The position numbers and the translations under genes are program-made. Shown in pieces: positions 43,092-51,801 of a stretch of DNA of 64,000 nt. The stretch is from Cyclobacterium sp. (GTDB lineage Bacteria; Bacteroidota; Bacteroidia; Cytophagales; Cyclobacteriaceae). Numbering within the stretch: the stretch's first letter is position 1; each line of letters begins with the position of its first letter. The stretch is taken from assembly GCF_014762705.1 (NCBI RefSeq), contig NZ_JABURL010000102.1, forward strand, positions 1-64,000, written 5' to 3'. Under the pieces are notes generated by a model that worked only from the letters and a program-made list of their open reading frames with translations, was not told the DNA's origin and did not search any database.

Positions 43092-45539
43092 ATGTTAATG
43101 ACCATGAACTTTAGAAAGCTTATTTTTGCCACCTCTTTTTTCTTTTTACTGGGACTGAGCCACCTGGCAGCCCAGGAGATGATGGCTACCGTTTCCGGAA
43201 CGGTACTTGACGAAAGGGGAGACCCACTTCCTTTTTCCAATGTTGTTTTATTGGAGACCGGGTCAGAGGATTTGGTTACAGCTGCTATTTCCGATGAGAT
43301 GGGTCATTTTAACTTGCAGACAAATGCTGAAAAAGAGGTACTCCTTAGTATTTCTACCCTGGGTTTTGCGCCTTACAAAAGTAAGCCGTTCTTATTGAAA
43401 TCCGGTTTAAAAAAGGACTTTGCTGAAATTCAATTAACAGCGGAAATGTCTGCACTGGATGAAGTGACGGTAAATGCCGCCAGGCCAAATGTATTGATTC
43501 AGGCAGACAAAACCATCGTCAACGTGGCAAGTACGGTAATGGCTGAAGGAAACACGGTTTTGGATGTGGTAGGTCGGTCTCCGGGAGTGTTTGTAGACGC
43601 CGATGGTAACATTAGCCTGAATGGCCGGACAGGTGTTATTGTGTTGATAGATGAGCGGCAAACCTATATGAGTGCGACAGACCTGGCCAATTTTCTTCGG
43701 GCCATGCCAGCGGACAATATTCTGAGTATTGAGGTGATCAACAATCCCCCGGCAAAATACGATGCCGAAGGAGCGGCTGGTGTGATCAACCTGGTACTTA
43801 AGAAAAACAATGTAAACGGCACCAATGGAAATGTACAAATTGGAAGCCAGTACAACGGCATGCATACTCCCTCAGCAGGGGCTACCTTGAATGTCAAAAA
43901 GAACAGGTGGACTTCCAATGCCAGTCTGAATTATAATGAATGGGGGAGGTTCATTGATCTGAATATCCTCAGGAGATTTCAGCTGGAAAACGGTCTGTCA
44001 GTGTTTGATCAGACGGCAAGATTGAAACTATTAAGAAGCAACTTGTTTTTCTCAGGAGGGACAGATTACCGTATCAATGACCAACACAGTGTGGGAATCA
44101 ACCTGCAGGCATCCGGTCAAAAGGGTACCGAAGATGGCAATTCCCTTACCAATATTTCGAATCCGGAAAATACAGACAGGAACTTCCTGAATGCACTCAA
44201 TGATTCAGATTCTGACAATTTCAGGGTCTTTGGTAACCTGCATTATATTGGCAAGCTGGATACCCTTGGGACCAAGATTACAGCCGACCTGGACTATACC
44301 CAAATGGATGCCAGCAGCCTGAGTATGCTGAACAACAGTTACTGGGTGAATGAAAATACGGAGGCCGGGACCTCAGACCGGATCCGGACAGGGAATGAAA
44401 TGCTGTATACCATTTATACTGCCAAGGCCGATTTTACCAAGCCTCTGGGGGAAGGAAAGGAGTTGGAGGCCGGTCTTAAAGGAAGTTGGGTAAATTCTGA
44501 TAACCAGCTGGATATTTTCAAAAGTGTGGAAGAGGGGGAATTTACCCGGGATCCCAACAGTAACCATTTTATTTACAAGGAACAGGTATTGGCAGCATAC
44601 ACCTCTTACAAGGCGCCTATTAGCGAGAAATTGAATTTTCAGGCAGGATTAAGAGCAGAGTATGCTGAAATAGAGGGTAATTCCGTTACCTCTTCACAGG
44701 TAAACACCCAGGAGTACCTGAATCTTTTTCCCAGCATGTACCTGCAACACCAGGTAAATGACAATTATCAAATTGTTTACAATATTAACCGCAGAATTAC
44801 CAGACCCCATTACAGGCAATTGAACCCCTACGTTTTTTACATTGACCCTTTGACCACTGAGGAGGGAAATCCCCAACTGAGGCCGCAATATGCCAATAAT
44901 TTTGAAATGAATCATATCATCAAAAGTGCTTACCAGGTTTCCCTGTCTTTTTCTCAGACAGAGAATGCATTTGGGCAGATCATGGTGCAGGACGATGATA
45001 CCAGAAAAACCAGCATTCAGATGCAAAACCTGGACCGCACGCAGAACCTAAGTCTGAGAGCCATCCTCCCGGTTGAGTTTGCAGATTGGTACAGCAGCAG
45101 CAATATGTTGCAGTTTAATGGCAATACCTTTCAATCCCAATTAGGGGATGAGCTTCTGGATGAAAGACAATTTTCCTTTATGGCCAGGACCCAGCACAAC
45201 ATTAACTTGCCAAAAGGATTCAAGGTGGAGTTGATAGGGATTTACAGGAGTCCTTTTCGTGACGGACAATTAAAAATCGATGCCATGAGCTGGATGGATG
45301 CCGGGGTAACCAAAACATTTCTTGATGACAAGATAAGCCTTACCGTAAATGGGACAGATATTTTCAGGACCATGAGATTTAAGGGTAATATTGATTTTCA
45401 CCGCATCAACACCGATGTGCAACAGTACAACAGCATGCAAAGTGTGAGGTTTACCCTACGCTGGAAATTTGCTCAGGGAGAACAATTTAAAGTTTCCCAA
45501 AGAAGTGGTAGTACTGAAGAAAGAAATAGACTGGAATAA
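43092..45539 (+). CDS. TonB-dependent receptor/outer membrane barrel with CarboxypepD_reg-like domain
   Basis: 815 residues: signal peptide (LGLSHLAAQ), carboxypeptidase-regulatory-like domain (VSGTVLDERGDPLPFSNV, about 35-115), plug (VTVNAARPNVLIQADKTIVNV, about 130-240; NPPAKYDAEGAAGVIN), then barrel to the end. This is the OMP_b-brl_3 type without an adjacent SusD. A short start at ATG 43104 is also possible. It is followed by a strong terminator. Substrate not inferable. Confidence 0.93.
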   Translation: MLMTMNFRKLIFATSFFFLLGLSHLAAQEMMATVSGTVLDERGDPLPFSNVVLLETGSEDLVTAAISDEMGHFNLQTNAEKEVLLSISTLGFAPYKSKPFLLKSGLKKDFAEIQLTAEMSALDEVTVNAARPNVLIQADKTIVNVASTVMAEGNTVLDVVGRSPGVFVDADGNISLNGRTGVIVLIDERQTYMSATDLANFLRAMPADNILSIEVINNPPAKYDAEGAAGVINLVLKKNNVNGTNGNVQIGSQYNGMHTPSAGATLNVKKNRWTSNASLNYNEWGRFIDLNILRRFQLENGLSVFDQTARLKLLRSNLFFSGGTDYRINDQHSVGINLQASGQKGTEDGNSLTNISNPENTDRNFLNALNDSDSDNFRVFGNLHYIGKLDTLGTKITADLDYTQMDASSLSMLNNSYWVNENTEAGTSDRIRTGNEMLYTIYTAKADFTKPLGEGKELEAGLKGSWVNSDNQLDIFKSVEEGEFTRDPNSNHFIYKEQVLAAYTSYKAPISEKLNFQAGLRAEYAEIEGNSVTSSQVNTQEYLNLFPSMYLQHQVNDNYQIVYNINRRITRPHYRQLNPYVFYIDPLTTEEGNPQLRPQYANNFEMNHIIKSAYQVSLSFSQTENAFGQIMVQDDDTRKTSIQMQNLDRTQNLSLRAILPVEFADWYSSSNMLQFNGNTFQSQLGDELLDERQFSFMARTQHNINLPKGFKVELIGIYRSPFRDGQLKIDAMSWMDAGVTKTFLDDKISLTVNGTDIFRTMRFKGNIDFHRINTDVQQYNSMQSVRFTLRWKFAQGEQFKVSQRSGSTEERNRLE

Positions 45540-45569
45540 GTTTAGATTAGGTTTTTAATAATTATAAAG

Positions 45570-45596
45570 ACAGCACCTCATAGGTGCTGTTTTTAT
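45570..45596 (+). terminator. terminator of the receptor gene
   Basis: ACAGCACCT/AGGTGCTGT stem followed by TTTTT; sits between convergent genes. Confidence 0.85.
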
Positions 45597-45631
45597 TTAA
45601 ACTTTTATCGCAATGTCCGGGAAATTTTAGT

Positions 45632-46096
45632 TTACAGGAAATGGTACAGAAAAATCAGGTGAGCGGAAAGTGCCGGTTTTCTTTCTCCCTTGATCTCGAT
45701 TTTCACCTGCATTTCCGTTTTGATGGTACCCCTGAGGTCACTGATATTGGCCAGGCTTGCTTTCATCCTGATCTCGTCATTGACTTTTACAGGATTGGCA
45801 AATCTCAGGTTCTCTATACCATAATTGACCATCATTTTGAGGTTATTGACCTGTACGATCTGGTTCCATAAAAAAGGTACCAGGGAGAGGGTAAGGTATC
45901 CGTGGGCAATGGTGCCCCCAAACGCACCTTCCGCTTTGGCCTTTTCGGGATCGGTATGGATCCATTGGTGGTCCAAAGTGGCATCAGCAAACAGGTTGAT
46001 CTGTTCTTGATTCACCTTGTGAAAATCCGATACCCCCAGCTCCTTACCAATGTATTGTTGAAAGTCTTCAAAACTATTAATGATCAGTTTGCTCAT
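45632..46096 (-). CDS. MaoC family dehydratase
   Basis: 154 residues, hot-dog fold. The hydratase 2 motif is DATLDHQWIHTDPEKAKAEGAFGGTIAHGYLTLSL with Asp and His catalytic residues. Likely (R)-enoyl-CoA hydratase of fatty-acid or polyhydroxyalkanoate metabolism. Single gene convergent with the receptor. Confidence 0.93.
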   Translation of the reverse strand: MSKLIINSFEDFQQYIGKELGVSDFHKVNQEQINLFADATLDHQWIHTDPEKAKAEGAFGGTIAHGYLTLSLVPFLWNQIVQVNNLKMMVNYGIENLRFANPVKVNDEIRMKASLANISDLRGTIKTEMQVKIEIKGERKPALSAHLIFLYHFL

Positions 46097-46164
46097 ATCT
46101 TTGTTGGGTTTGAAAAAATGAAATTATCAAAACCCCCCGGATTATAAAACAAAAATGATGGAAT

Positions 46165-46650
46165 TCAATATGCTTTTTGCTTTTTTCTGTAATACATAAA
46201 GCCAAGCACCATACTGCTTAGAAAAAAAATCAAGGTAGTCCACTCGTAGGTTCGTATTTTTTCTTTTTCCTCCTGTATGTCTGCATCCTTTTCGCGAAGG
46301 GCCCTTTTGAGTTTGACGATATCGGCTTCGGCTTTGTGGGCAATGAATTTATAATCCTCTTTTTCGTTGCCTATGGTAGTTGTCTGAATGTCTTTGAGCA
46401 TTTCCAGCTCCTGCATGATCTGATTGTCCTTGTGAATGATGCGTCCCATCCATTCATTGGTGGCCATCATGTCTTTTTTTGTTCGATTACCAAAAATCCC
46501 GGATTTCTGGTTCTCAGATTCCTGCCATTCCTGGTGAAGGATTTTTCTTTCCTGTACCAGTTTATTGAGTTTTTCCTGGGCATCTGCCGGCATGGGAAGG
46601 GTTAGTAACCAGATGAGTAATCCAAAGAAATAAAAGACTTTATTTTTCAT
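46165..46650 (-). CDS. hypothetical exported coiled-coil protein
   Basis: 161 residues. Signal peptide ending PADAQ, charged helical body (about 30-125) rich in Glu/Lys and one membrane segment near the C-terminus (TLIFFLSSMVLGFMYY), so probably anchored at the end. No family recognised. Confidence 0.65.
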   Translation of the reverse strand: MKNKVFYFFGLLIWLLTLPMPADAQEKLNKLVQERKILHQEWQESENQKSGIFGNRTKKDMMATNEWMGRIIHKDNQIMQELEMLKDIQTTTIGNEKEDYKFIAHKAEADIVKLKRALREKDADIQEEKEKIRTYEWTTLIFFLSSMVLGFMYYRKKQKAY

Positions 46651-46751
46651 GCTGATTTGGCATTTTTTATGACTGATTCTGATGTTGAATTTCCGTTTTC
46701 AAAAAACATGCCTAAAATCAATTGACTATCTTTTCCTTTTATTTTAAAACC

Positions 46752-47657
46752 TTAATTTTTATTTCCTGGAAGAAATTCGTTCAAAACCTGCCGCAGGTAA
46801 TCCCGGTCCAGGTGGGTATAGATTTCCGTGGTGGTAATGCTTTCGTGCCCCAACATTTCCTGCACCGCCCTGAGATCCGCACCACCCTCCACCAGGTGGG
46901 TAGCAAAGCTATGTCTGAAGGTGTGTGGACTTACATTCTTCTGTATCCCAGCCTCTTTTACCAGTTTTTTGATGATAAGAAACACCATAACTCTGGAGAG
47001 TTTTTTTCCTCTGCGGTTTAAAAAAATATACTCTTCATGGCCTTTGGCAATATTTTGATGCACCCGGACCTCCTCCAGGTAAAGGCGCAGGTATTTGGCA
47101 GCAGACTTGCCTACAGGAACCAACCTTTCCTTATTGCCTTTTCCTGTTACCCGCAAAAATCCGATATCCTGGTAGTAATGGCTGGTTTTTAAATGAATCA
47201 GTTCGGAAACGCGTAGCCCGCTGCTGTAAAGCATCTCTAACATGGCCCTGTTGCGATGCCCTTCCGGCTCTCCCATGGGGATGGCTTCCAGCAGTTTTTC
47301 GATTTCAATATAGCTCAGGGTGTCTGGTAGGGTCCGGGTTAGTTTTGGAGCCTCCAGAAGCAGGGCCGGGTTGTCCAGGATTTTATCCTCGTACATCAGG
47401 TATTTGAAAAAAGCCTTGATACCGGAGATGATTCTTGCCTGGGAAAATTCAGATATATTTAACCCCGCCAAAGCATTCACAAATTGCCTCAGGTGATAGA
47501 GCTGCACCTGTTCAGGGGCAATGTCGGGAAAGTTTTTTTCCAGATAGGCCGCGACCTTTTCCACATCCTGCCGATAGGCCAAAATGGAATTGTCTTGAAG
47601 CGAACGCTCGATTTTCAGGTAATAGCCAAAGGCTCTGATCTCCTTTTCCCAAGTCAT
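46752..47657 (-). CDS. xerD: site-specific tyrosine recombinase XerD
   Basis: Resolves chromosome dimers at dif with XerC. 301 residues. N-terminal SAM-like core-binding domain to about 100; catalytic Arg in YSSGLRVSELIHLK, then HTFRHSFATHL, LGHESITTTEIYTH with the Tyr nucleophile. A chromosomal gene rather than part of a mobile element. Divergent from aroQ. Confidence 0.93.
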   Translation of the reverse strand: MTWEKEIRAFGYYLKIERSLQDNSILAYRQDVEKVAAYLEKNFPDIAPEQVQLYHLRQFVNALAGLNISEFSQARIISGIKAFFKYLMYEDKILDNPALLLEAPKLTRTLPDTLSYIEIEKLLEAIPMGEPEGHRNRAMLEMLYSSGLRVSELIHLKTSHYYQDIGFLRVTGKGNKERLVPVGKSAAKYLRLYLEEVRVHQNIAKGHEEYIFLNRRGKKLSRVMVFLIIKKLVKEAGIQKNVSPHTFRHSFATHLVEGGADLRAVQEMLGHESITTTEIYTHLDRDYLRQVLNEFLPGNKN

Positions 47658-47742
47658 ACCGTAAAATTAATCCTTCCCGGATATTTTGCCCTCATTTTCT
47701 TAAAAACAATGGATTATCTCCACTAGTTATTTGACGATTGCT

Positions 47743-47750
47743 TACATTTG
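47743..47750 (+). promoter_or_regulatory. -7 element for aroQ
   Basis: TACATTTG is an exact match to TAnnTTTG. The transcription start would fall near 47757, downstream of the ATG at 47738, which argues for a translation start at TTG 47786. Confidence 0.4.
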
Positions 47751-47785
47751 CCTTTCCAATTACAGACAAGAAAATCAACAGAAAA

Positions 47786-48214
47786 TTGAAAATCGCTATT
47801 ATCAACGGCCCCAACCTCAACCTTTTAGGTAAGCGGGAGCCGGAAATTTATGGAAGTAGTTCTTTTGAAGATTATTTTGAAAAATTGACCGGCAAATATC
47901 CTGATCTGAAACTTTCTTATTACCAGAGTAATGTGGAGGGTGAGCTGGTCAACCGGCTTCATGAGGTAGGTTTTGATCACGATGGTATTTTAATAAACGC
48001 AGGCGCCTACACCCACACCTCTGTGGCCCTGTCCGATGCCATTGCAGGTATACAGACACCCGTATTGGAAGTTCATATTTCCAATATCTATAAGAGAGAA
48101 GAATTCAGGCACAAAAGCATTATCTCAAAAGAATGTGTGGGGATGATTGCCGGCCTGGGATTGCTGGGCTATGAATTGGGATTGCAATATTTTATAAAGA
48201 AAGAAAATCAATAA
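47786..48214 (+). CDS. aroQ: type II 3-dehydroquinate dehydratase
   Basis: Third step of the shikimate pathway. About 142 residues from TTG 47786; the upstream ATG would add 16 residues without family character and lies before the likely transcription start. IINGPNLNLLGKREPEIYG, INAGAYTHTSVALSDAI, and EVHISNIYKREEFRHKS carry the Tyr, Asn, His and Arg of the active site. The stop overlaps the aminotransferase ATG by one base. Confidence 0.95.
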   Translation: MKIAIINGPNLNLLGKREPEIYGSSSFEDYFEKLTGKYPDLKLSYYQSNVEGELVNRLHEVGFDHDGILINAGAYTHTSVALSDAIAGIQTPVLEVHISNIYKREEFRHKSIISKECVGMIAGLGLLGYELGLQYFIKKENQ

Positions 48215-49275
48215 TGGCTATGCTCACATTTGCTCCGGGACCATCTAAAGTTTTTGACAAATTACCTGAATATTTTCAGGACGCTTATAATCAGGGAATA
48301 CTCAGTGCCAACCACCGCAGTGCGGTATTTATGGATTTGTACAGGGATACTGAAAATTTGTTGAAACAAAGGCTGGAAATACCCGCAGATTACAGGCTGT
48401 TGTTTACTTCGAGTGCCACCGAAAACTGGGAAATCATATCCCAGTCCCTGGTAGAGCAGGCTTCATTCCATATCTTTTCAGGATCTTTTGGCAAAAAATG
48501 GTTTGATTTCGCCCAAAATATCATTCCCGAAACCACCTCCCTGAAGTTGGATAAAAATACTGTGTTGGAAGTAGCAGACCTGGCAGTTTCCGATGCTTTT
48601 GATCTTATTGCTATTACCCAAAACGAAACCTCCAATGCTACCCAGGTAAGCAATAAAATCATCGCAGACCTGGCTGGTAAATTTCCCGATAAGATGCTGG
48701 CGGTGGATACCACTTCCTCCATGGGAGGCATTTATCTTGATTTCAAACTGGCCGATATCTGGTATGCCTCCGTACAGAAATGCTTTGGCCTGCCAGCCGG
48801 GCTGGGTCTTTTGGTACTCTCTCCCAAAGCCATTGCCAAGGCAAAAAATAAGGGCGAATATGGTCGGTACAACAGCCTGAATTTCATGTTGGAAAATGCG
48901 GCCAATTACCAAACCCATTATACCCCCAATGTGCTGGGCATTTACCTGTTGAACAGGGTATTGCAGGACATGGCACTTATTCAGGAGATACAGGAAAAGA
49001 CTGAAAAAAGGATGCAGGCCCTGGAAAAACTGGTGGATCAATCAGCCAAACTGGCTTTTTTGGTAACCAATCCCGCAGCAAGAAGCCGAACTGTTTTGGG
49101 CGTAGGAGGTGAAGAACCGTTTATCAAAAGCATTAAATTGGCAGCTGAAAGCAAAGGCATGCAGATGGGGAGTGGTTATGGTCCCCTAAAGCCTACCAGT
49201 TTTAGAATTGCCAATTTTCCGGCCATCACTGATGAGGAGTTTGCTAATTTGATCCGTTTTTTGGAAAGCTACTGA
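48214..49275 (+). CDS. class V aminotransferase (phosphoserine-aminotransferase-like)
   Basis: 353 residues. TFAPGPSKVFDKLPEYF start, AVDTTSSMGGIYLDF with the PLP-binding Asp, and the Schiff-base Lys in YASVQKCFGLPAGLG near residue 193. Resembles SerC-type proteins without being a clear orthologue. Coupled to aroQ by a one-base overlap; the neighbour MarC gene follows. Confidence 0.88.
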   Translation: MAMLTFAPGPSKVFDKLPEYFQDAYNQGILSANHRSAVFMDLYRDTENLLKQRLEIPADYRLLFTSSATENWEIISQSLVEQASFHIFSGSFGKKWFDFAQNIIPETTSLKLDKNTVLEVADLAVSDAFDLIAITQNETSNATQVSNKIIADLAGKFPDKMLAVDTTSSMGGIYLDFKLADIWYASVQKCFGLPAGLGLLVLSPKAIAKAKNKGEYGRYNSLNFMLENAANYQTHYTPNVLGIYLLNRVLQDMALIQEIQEKTEKRMQALEKLVDQSAKLAFLVTNPAARSRTVLGVGGEEPFIKSIKLAAESKGMQMGSGYGPLKPTSFRIANFPAITDEEFANLIRFLESY

Positions 49276-49287
49276 AGATAAACCCTA

Positions 49288-49866
49288 ATGTTTGATTTCA
49301 GAGAAATTCTTTCTGTTACCCTGATTCTTTTTTCCGTAATTGATATTTTGGGTTCTGTGCCCATTGTGATCAATCTCCGGAAAAAGGTGGGTCACATACA
49401 AAGTGGAAAGGCCACTATTGTAGCGGGAGTTTTGATGGTTTTATTTTTATTGTTGGGTAAATCTATACTTAGCTTATTCGGAATTGGCGTTGAGGATTTT
49501 GCCATTGCAGGGGCCCTGATCATTTTTGCCCTTGGGGCTGAAATGATTCTGGGCATAGAGATTTTCAAACCAGATCCGGAGGCAGGCTCCACCAGTACTT
49601 CCATAGTGCCCATCGCCTTCCCGCTGATTGCCGGGGCTGGTACCCTGACCACCATATTGACCCTCAAGGCGGAATTTTCTCAGGCCAATATTGCTGTGGG
49701 GATCATCCTGAATCTGATCATTATCTTTGTGGTACTCAAAAGCACCAACTGGCTGGAACGAAAATTGGGGCAGACAGGCCTGGATGTGTTGCGGAGGATA
49801 TTCGGAATTATACTGCTGTCCATAGCTATTAAGATATTCAAGAGCAACCTATTTCCCAATATGTGA
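49288..49866 (+). CDS. MarC family integral membrane protein
   Basis: 192 residues with six membrane segments. MarC pattern: DILGSVPIVINLRKK, then IVPIAFPLIAGAGTLTTIL. Transport role not established. Its 3' end is read antisense by the tail of the serine recombinase frame. Confidence 0.93.
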   Translation: MFDFREILSVTLILFSVIDILGSVPIVINLRKKVGHIQSGKATIVAGVLMVLFLLLGKSILSLFGIGVEDFAIAGALIIFALGAEMILGIEIFKPDPEAGSTSTSIVPIAFPLIAGAGTLTTILTLKAEFSQANIAVGIILNLIIIFVVLKSTNWLERKLGQTGLDVLRRIFGIILLSIAIKIFKSNLFPNM

Positions 49867-51581
49867 GAAGGGAGTATATTTTGCTCTGGGCTAAATAAGA
49901 AAATAATGCCATATTTTCTTATTTTGCTTTTTGTTTTGATGAAAAAAGAATTACTTTTGCCATCGCTTTTGGAACAAACTAAGAGTAGTTCGGGGTGTAG
50001 CGTAGCCCGGTCATCGCGCCTCGTTTGGGACGAGGAGGTCGCAGGTTCGAATCCTGCCACCCCGACTTGACGGGACAAAGTAGAAAAATCTATTTTTGTC
50101 CCGTTTTTATTTTTACCTAATTCGCTATTAATCAACTGAATATAACTCACGAATTCATTGCGTCTTCTGGTTCGAACTTTGCTTCCGTCAAAAACGATTT
50201 TTTCGGGATAAATCGAACCAATATCTTTTCTGACCTCTGAAAGGTTCCCATTTTTAACCGATGTGCCTATCGCTTTGATTTTTGTCAACCCCTGCTCAAT
50301 AAGCGTTTGCACATTGTCGATATCATGATTGAACTTGGTCAGTTGCAATTCCAGAGCTGATATCTTTGCCCCGTATTCTGTTTTCATTTCCCGGTAATCA
50401 GAAGCATCGATTTCCCGTGTGGCCAATAGCTCCCTTACATGAGAAAGCCGACTTTCATAGTCTTTGATCTGATTGAGGATTTCTTTCTTTTCGGTTTGTA
50501 CTTCCCTTGTCTGTTCAAGGTAATCCTTGGTGACTATCTCCTGATATAATTTCTTGTCCTGAATTTCGGGGATAAACCGTAGCAAATCTGCTTGGATGGC
50601 ATCGTTCACTTTTCCGGCATTTGTACGATGTTTACAGCCTCCCTTGCAGTGGTAATATGCGTAATAACGATATCTCCCTTTTGATTTGCTGGCCGTCAGG
50701 AGCTTTTCACATTCCGGGCATACCAGAAATCCCCTAAAAGGGAATTCATCTACTGTCTCGACCTTCGTCCGGTAATTTCTGCCTCTACCGTCCAATGTAT
50801 CCTGAACCTCATTAAACAAACTCTCAGAGATGATTGGCTTGTGCTGCGCCTTAACAAAATATCCTTCCTCATCTTTAAACGGCGGCACGAATAGCTTTCC
50901 GCAATAAAGCGGATTCCTCAGCACCTGCCAAAAAGCATTTTTGCTGCATTTAAGCCCTTTCGTCCTCGCTTGCTTCCAGACTTGTTCCGTGTTAAAGACT
51001 CCCTTGTTAACTTCGTTAAAAGCCCATTTCAGGATTTCGGCATCCGGTTCTTTAGGTGCTATATATTTTTTGCCGTACTCATCCGATTTATTTACGTATG
51101 CCACCGGTGCCAGTCCCATGTACCGTCCTTCTTTCTTTGCCCGGCGCATGCCGTAAAATACGTTCAATGCCCTGCGGTCGTTTTCCACTTCCGGGGCAGC
51201 CAGATAAAACGCCAGCATCATTTTGTTTTCCGGAATCTCCAGATCCAAAGGTTGTTCAATTGCCTGCGGTTCCACGCCTAAGCGACGAAGGACATTAATC
51301 ATCTGGTAGGCATCCCCAGCATTACGGCTGAAACGATCCCATTTGGTAAACAGTACCAGATTAACGCTATTCTTCCGCTTCTTTAAGCTTTGTATCAATT
51401 CCTTCCACCTTGGGCGGTTGAAAGATTTCGCCGAATGGTCCTCATAGACCACATTGCGGATTTCTATCTTGTTGTTGATGCAGTATTTCCTCAACATCTC
51501 CTCTTGGTTCCGCTGAGAGTACCCTTTGTCCGCCTGTTCGTCGGTGCTTACCCGAATATATAGATCCGCTAAATATCCCAT
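49680..51581 (-). CDS. large serine recombinase 1, reading frame extends through tRNA-Pro
   Basis: 633 residues from ATG 51581. Resolvase domain: YIRVSTDEQADKGYSQRNQ (Ser12), FTKWDRFSRNAGDAYQM; recombinase domain GVFNTEQVWKQARTKGL; zinc ribbon CPECEKLLTA...CKGGC; coiled coil about 360-430. Its paralogue downstream has 494 residues. The native part ends near residue 505; the rest comes from the terminator, antisense tRNA-Pro (giving VAGFEPATSSSQTRRDDRAT) and antisense marC to a stop at 49680. This extra ~130-residue tail is a by-product of integration and may be removed or tolerated. It probably integrates the element. Confidence 0.88.
   Translation of the reverse strand: MGYLADLYIRVSTDEQADKGYSQRNQEEMLRKYCINNKIEIRNVVYEDHSAKSFNRPRWKELIQSLKKRKNSVNLVLFTKWDRFSRNAGDAYQMINVLRRLGVEPQAIEQPLDLEIPENKMMLAFYLAAPEVENDRRALNVFYGMRRAKKEGRYMGLAPVAYVNKSDEYGKKYIAPKEPDAEILKWAFNEVNKGVFNTEQVWKQARTKGLKCSKNAFWQVLRNPLYCGKLFVPPFKDEEGYFVKAQHKPIISESLFNEVQDTLDGRGRNYRTKVETVDEFPFRGFLVCPECEKLLTASKSKGRYRYYAYYHCKGGCKHRTNAGKVNDAIQADLLRFIPEIQDKKLYQEIVTKDYLEQTREVQTEKKEILNQIKDYESRLSHVRELLATREIDASDYREMKTEYGAKISALELQLTKFNHDIDNVQTLIEQGLTKIKAIGTSVKNGNLSEVRKDIGSIYPEKIVFDGSKVRTRRRNEFVSYIQLINSELGKNKNGTKIDFSTLSRQVGVAGFEPATSSSQTRRDDRATLHPELLLVCSKSDGKSNSFFIKTKSKIRKYGIIFLFSPEQNILPSHILGNRLLLNILIAMDSSIIPNILRNTSRPVCPNFRSSQLVLLSTTKIMIRFRMIPTAILA
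49930..49959 (+). promoter_or_regulatory. promoter of tRNA-Pro
   Basis: TTTG at 49930-49933 and TACTTTTG at 49952-49959, exact TAnnTTTG with 18-base spacing; start point near 49966, 25 bases before the tRNA. Confidence 0.55.
49991..50065 (+). tRNA. tRNA-Pro (anticodon TGG)
   Basis: 75 bases, no encoded CCA. Acceptor CGGGGTG/CACCCCG, anticodon stem CCTCG/CGAGG, loop TTTGGGA (anticodon TGG), T arm GCAGG TTCGAAT CCTGC, discriminator A. The integrated element begins just downstream. Confidence 0.96.
50071..50108 (+). terminator. tRNA-Pro terminator and probable attL junction area
   Basis: CGGGACAAA (50071-50079) pairs with TTTGTCCCG (50095-50103), followed by T-run. The element must join the chromosome at or near this hairpin, as the recombinase coding sequence enters it from the other strand. 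Confidence 0.65.
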
Positions 51582-51801
51582 ACCTCTAATCGAATTTAGT
51601 GCAAGAAGAGCCAGTCTTTCGGAGTGCAATGAAGTTCTTTGTCCTTCATTGGTTGCATTTGGCTCTCGATGGCTACTAATTTAACGATTAAAATCGAAGT
51701 AAAAGACTGTTAAATAGTAAAATTAGGGCTGCCTGTAGATGAGTGACCTGGAATAGAAAATGGATTGCGGTAGTTTTAAAACGGGAAAAATCAGCCTGTC
51801 C

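Noticed and set aside
49680-50065. Separate protein with the GFEPATS signature
   Set aside because: That signature is a known result of translating tRNA-Pro antisense, not a domain.
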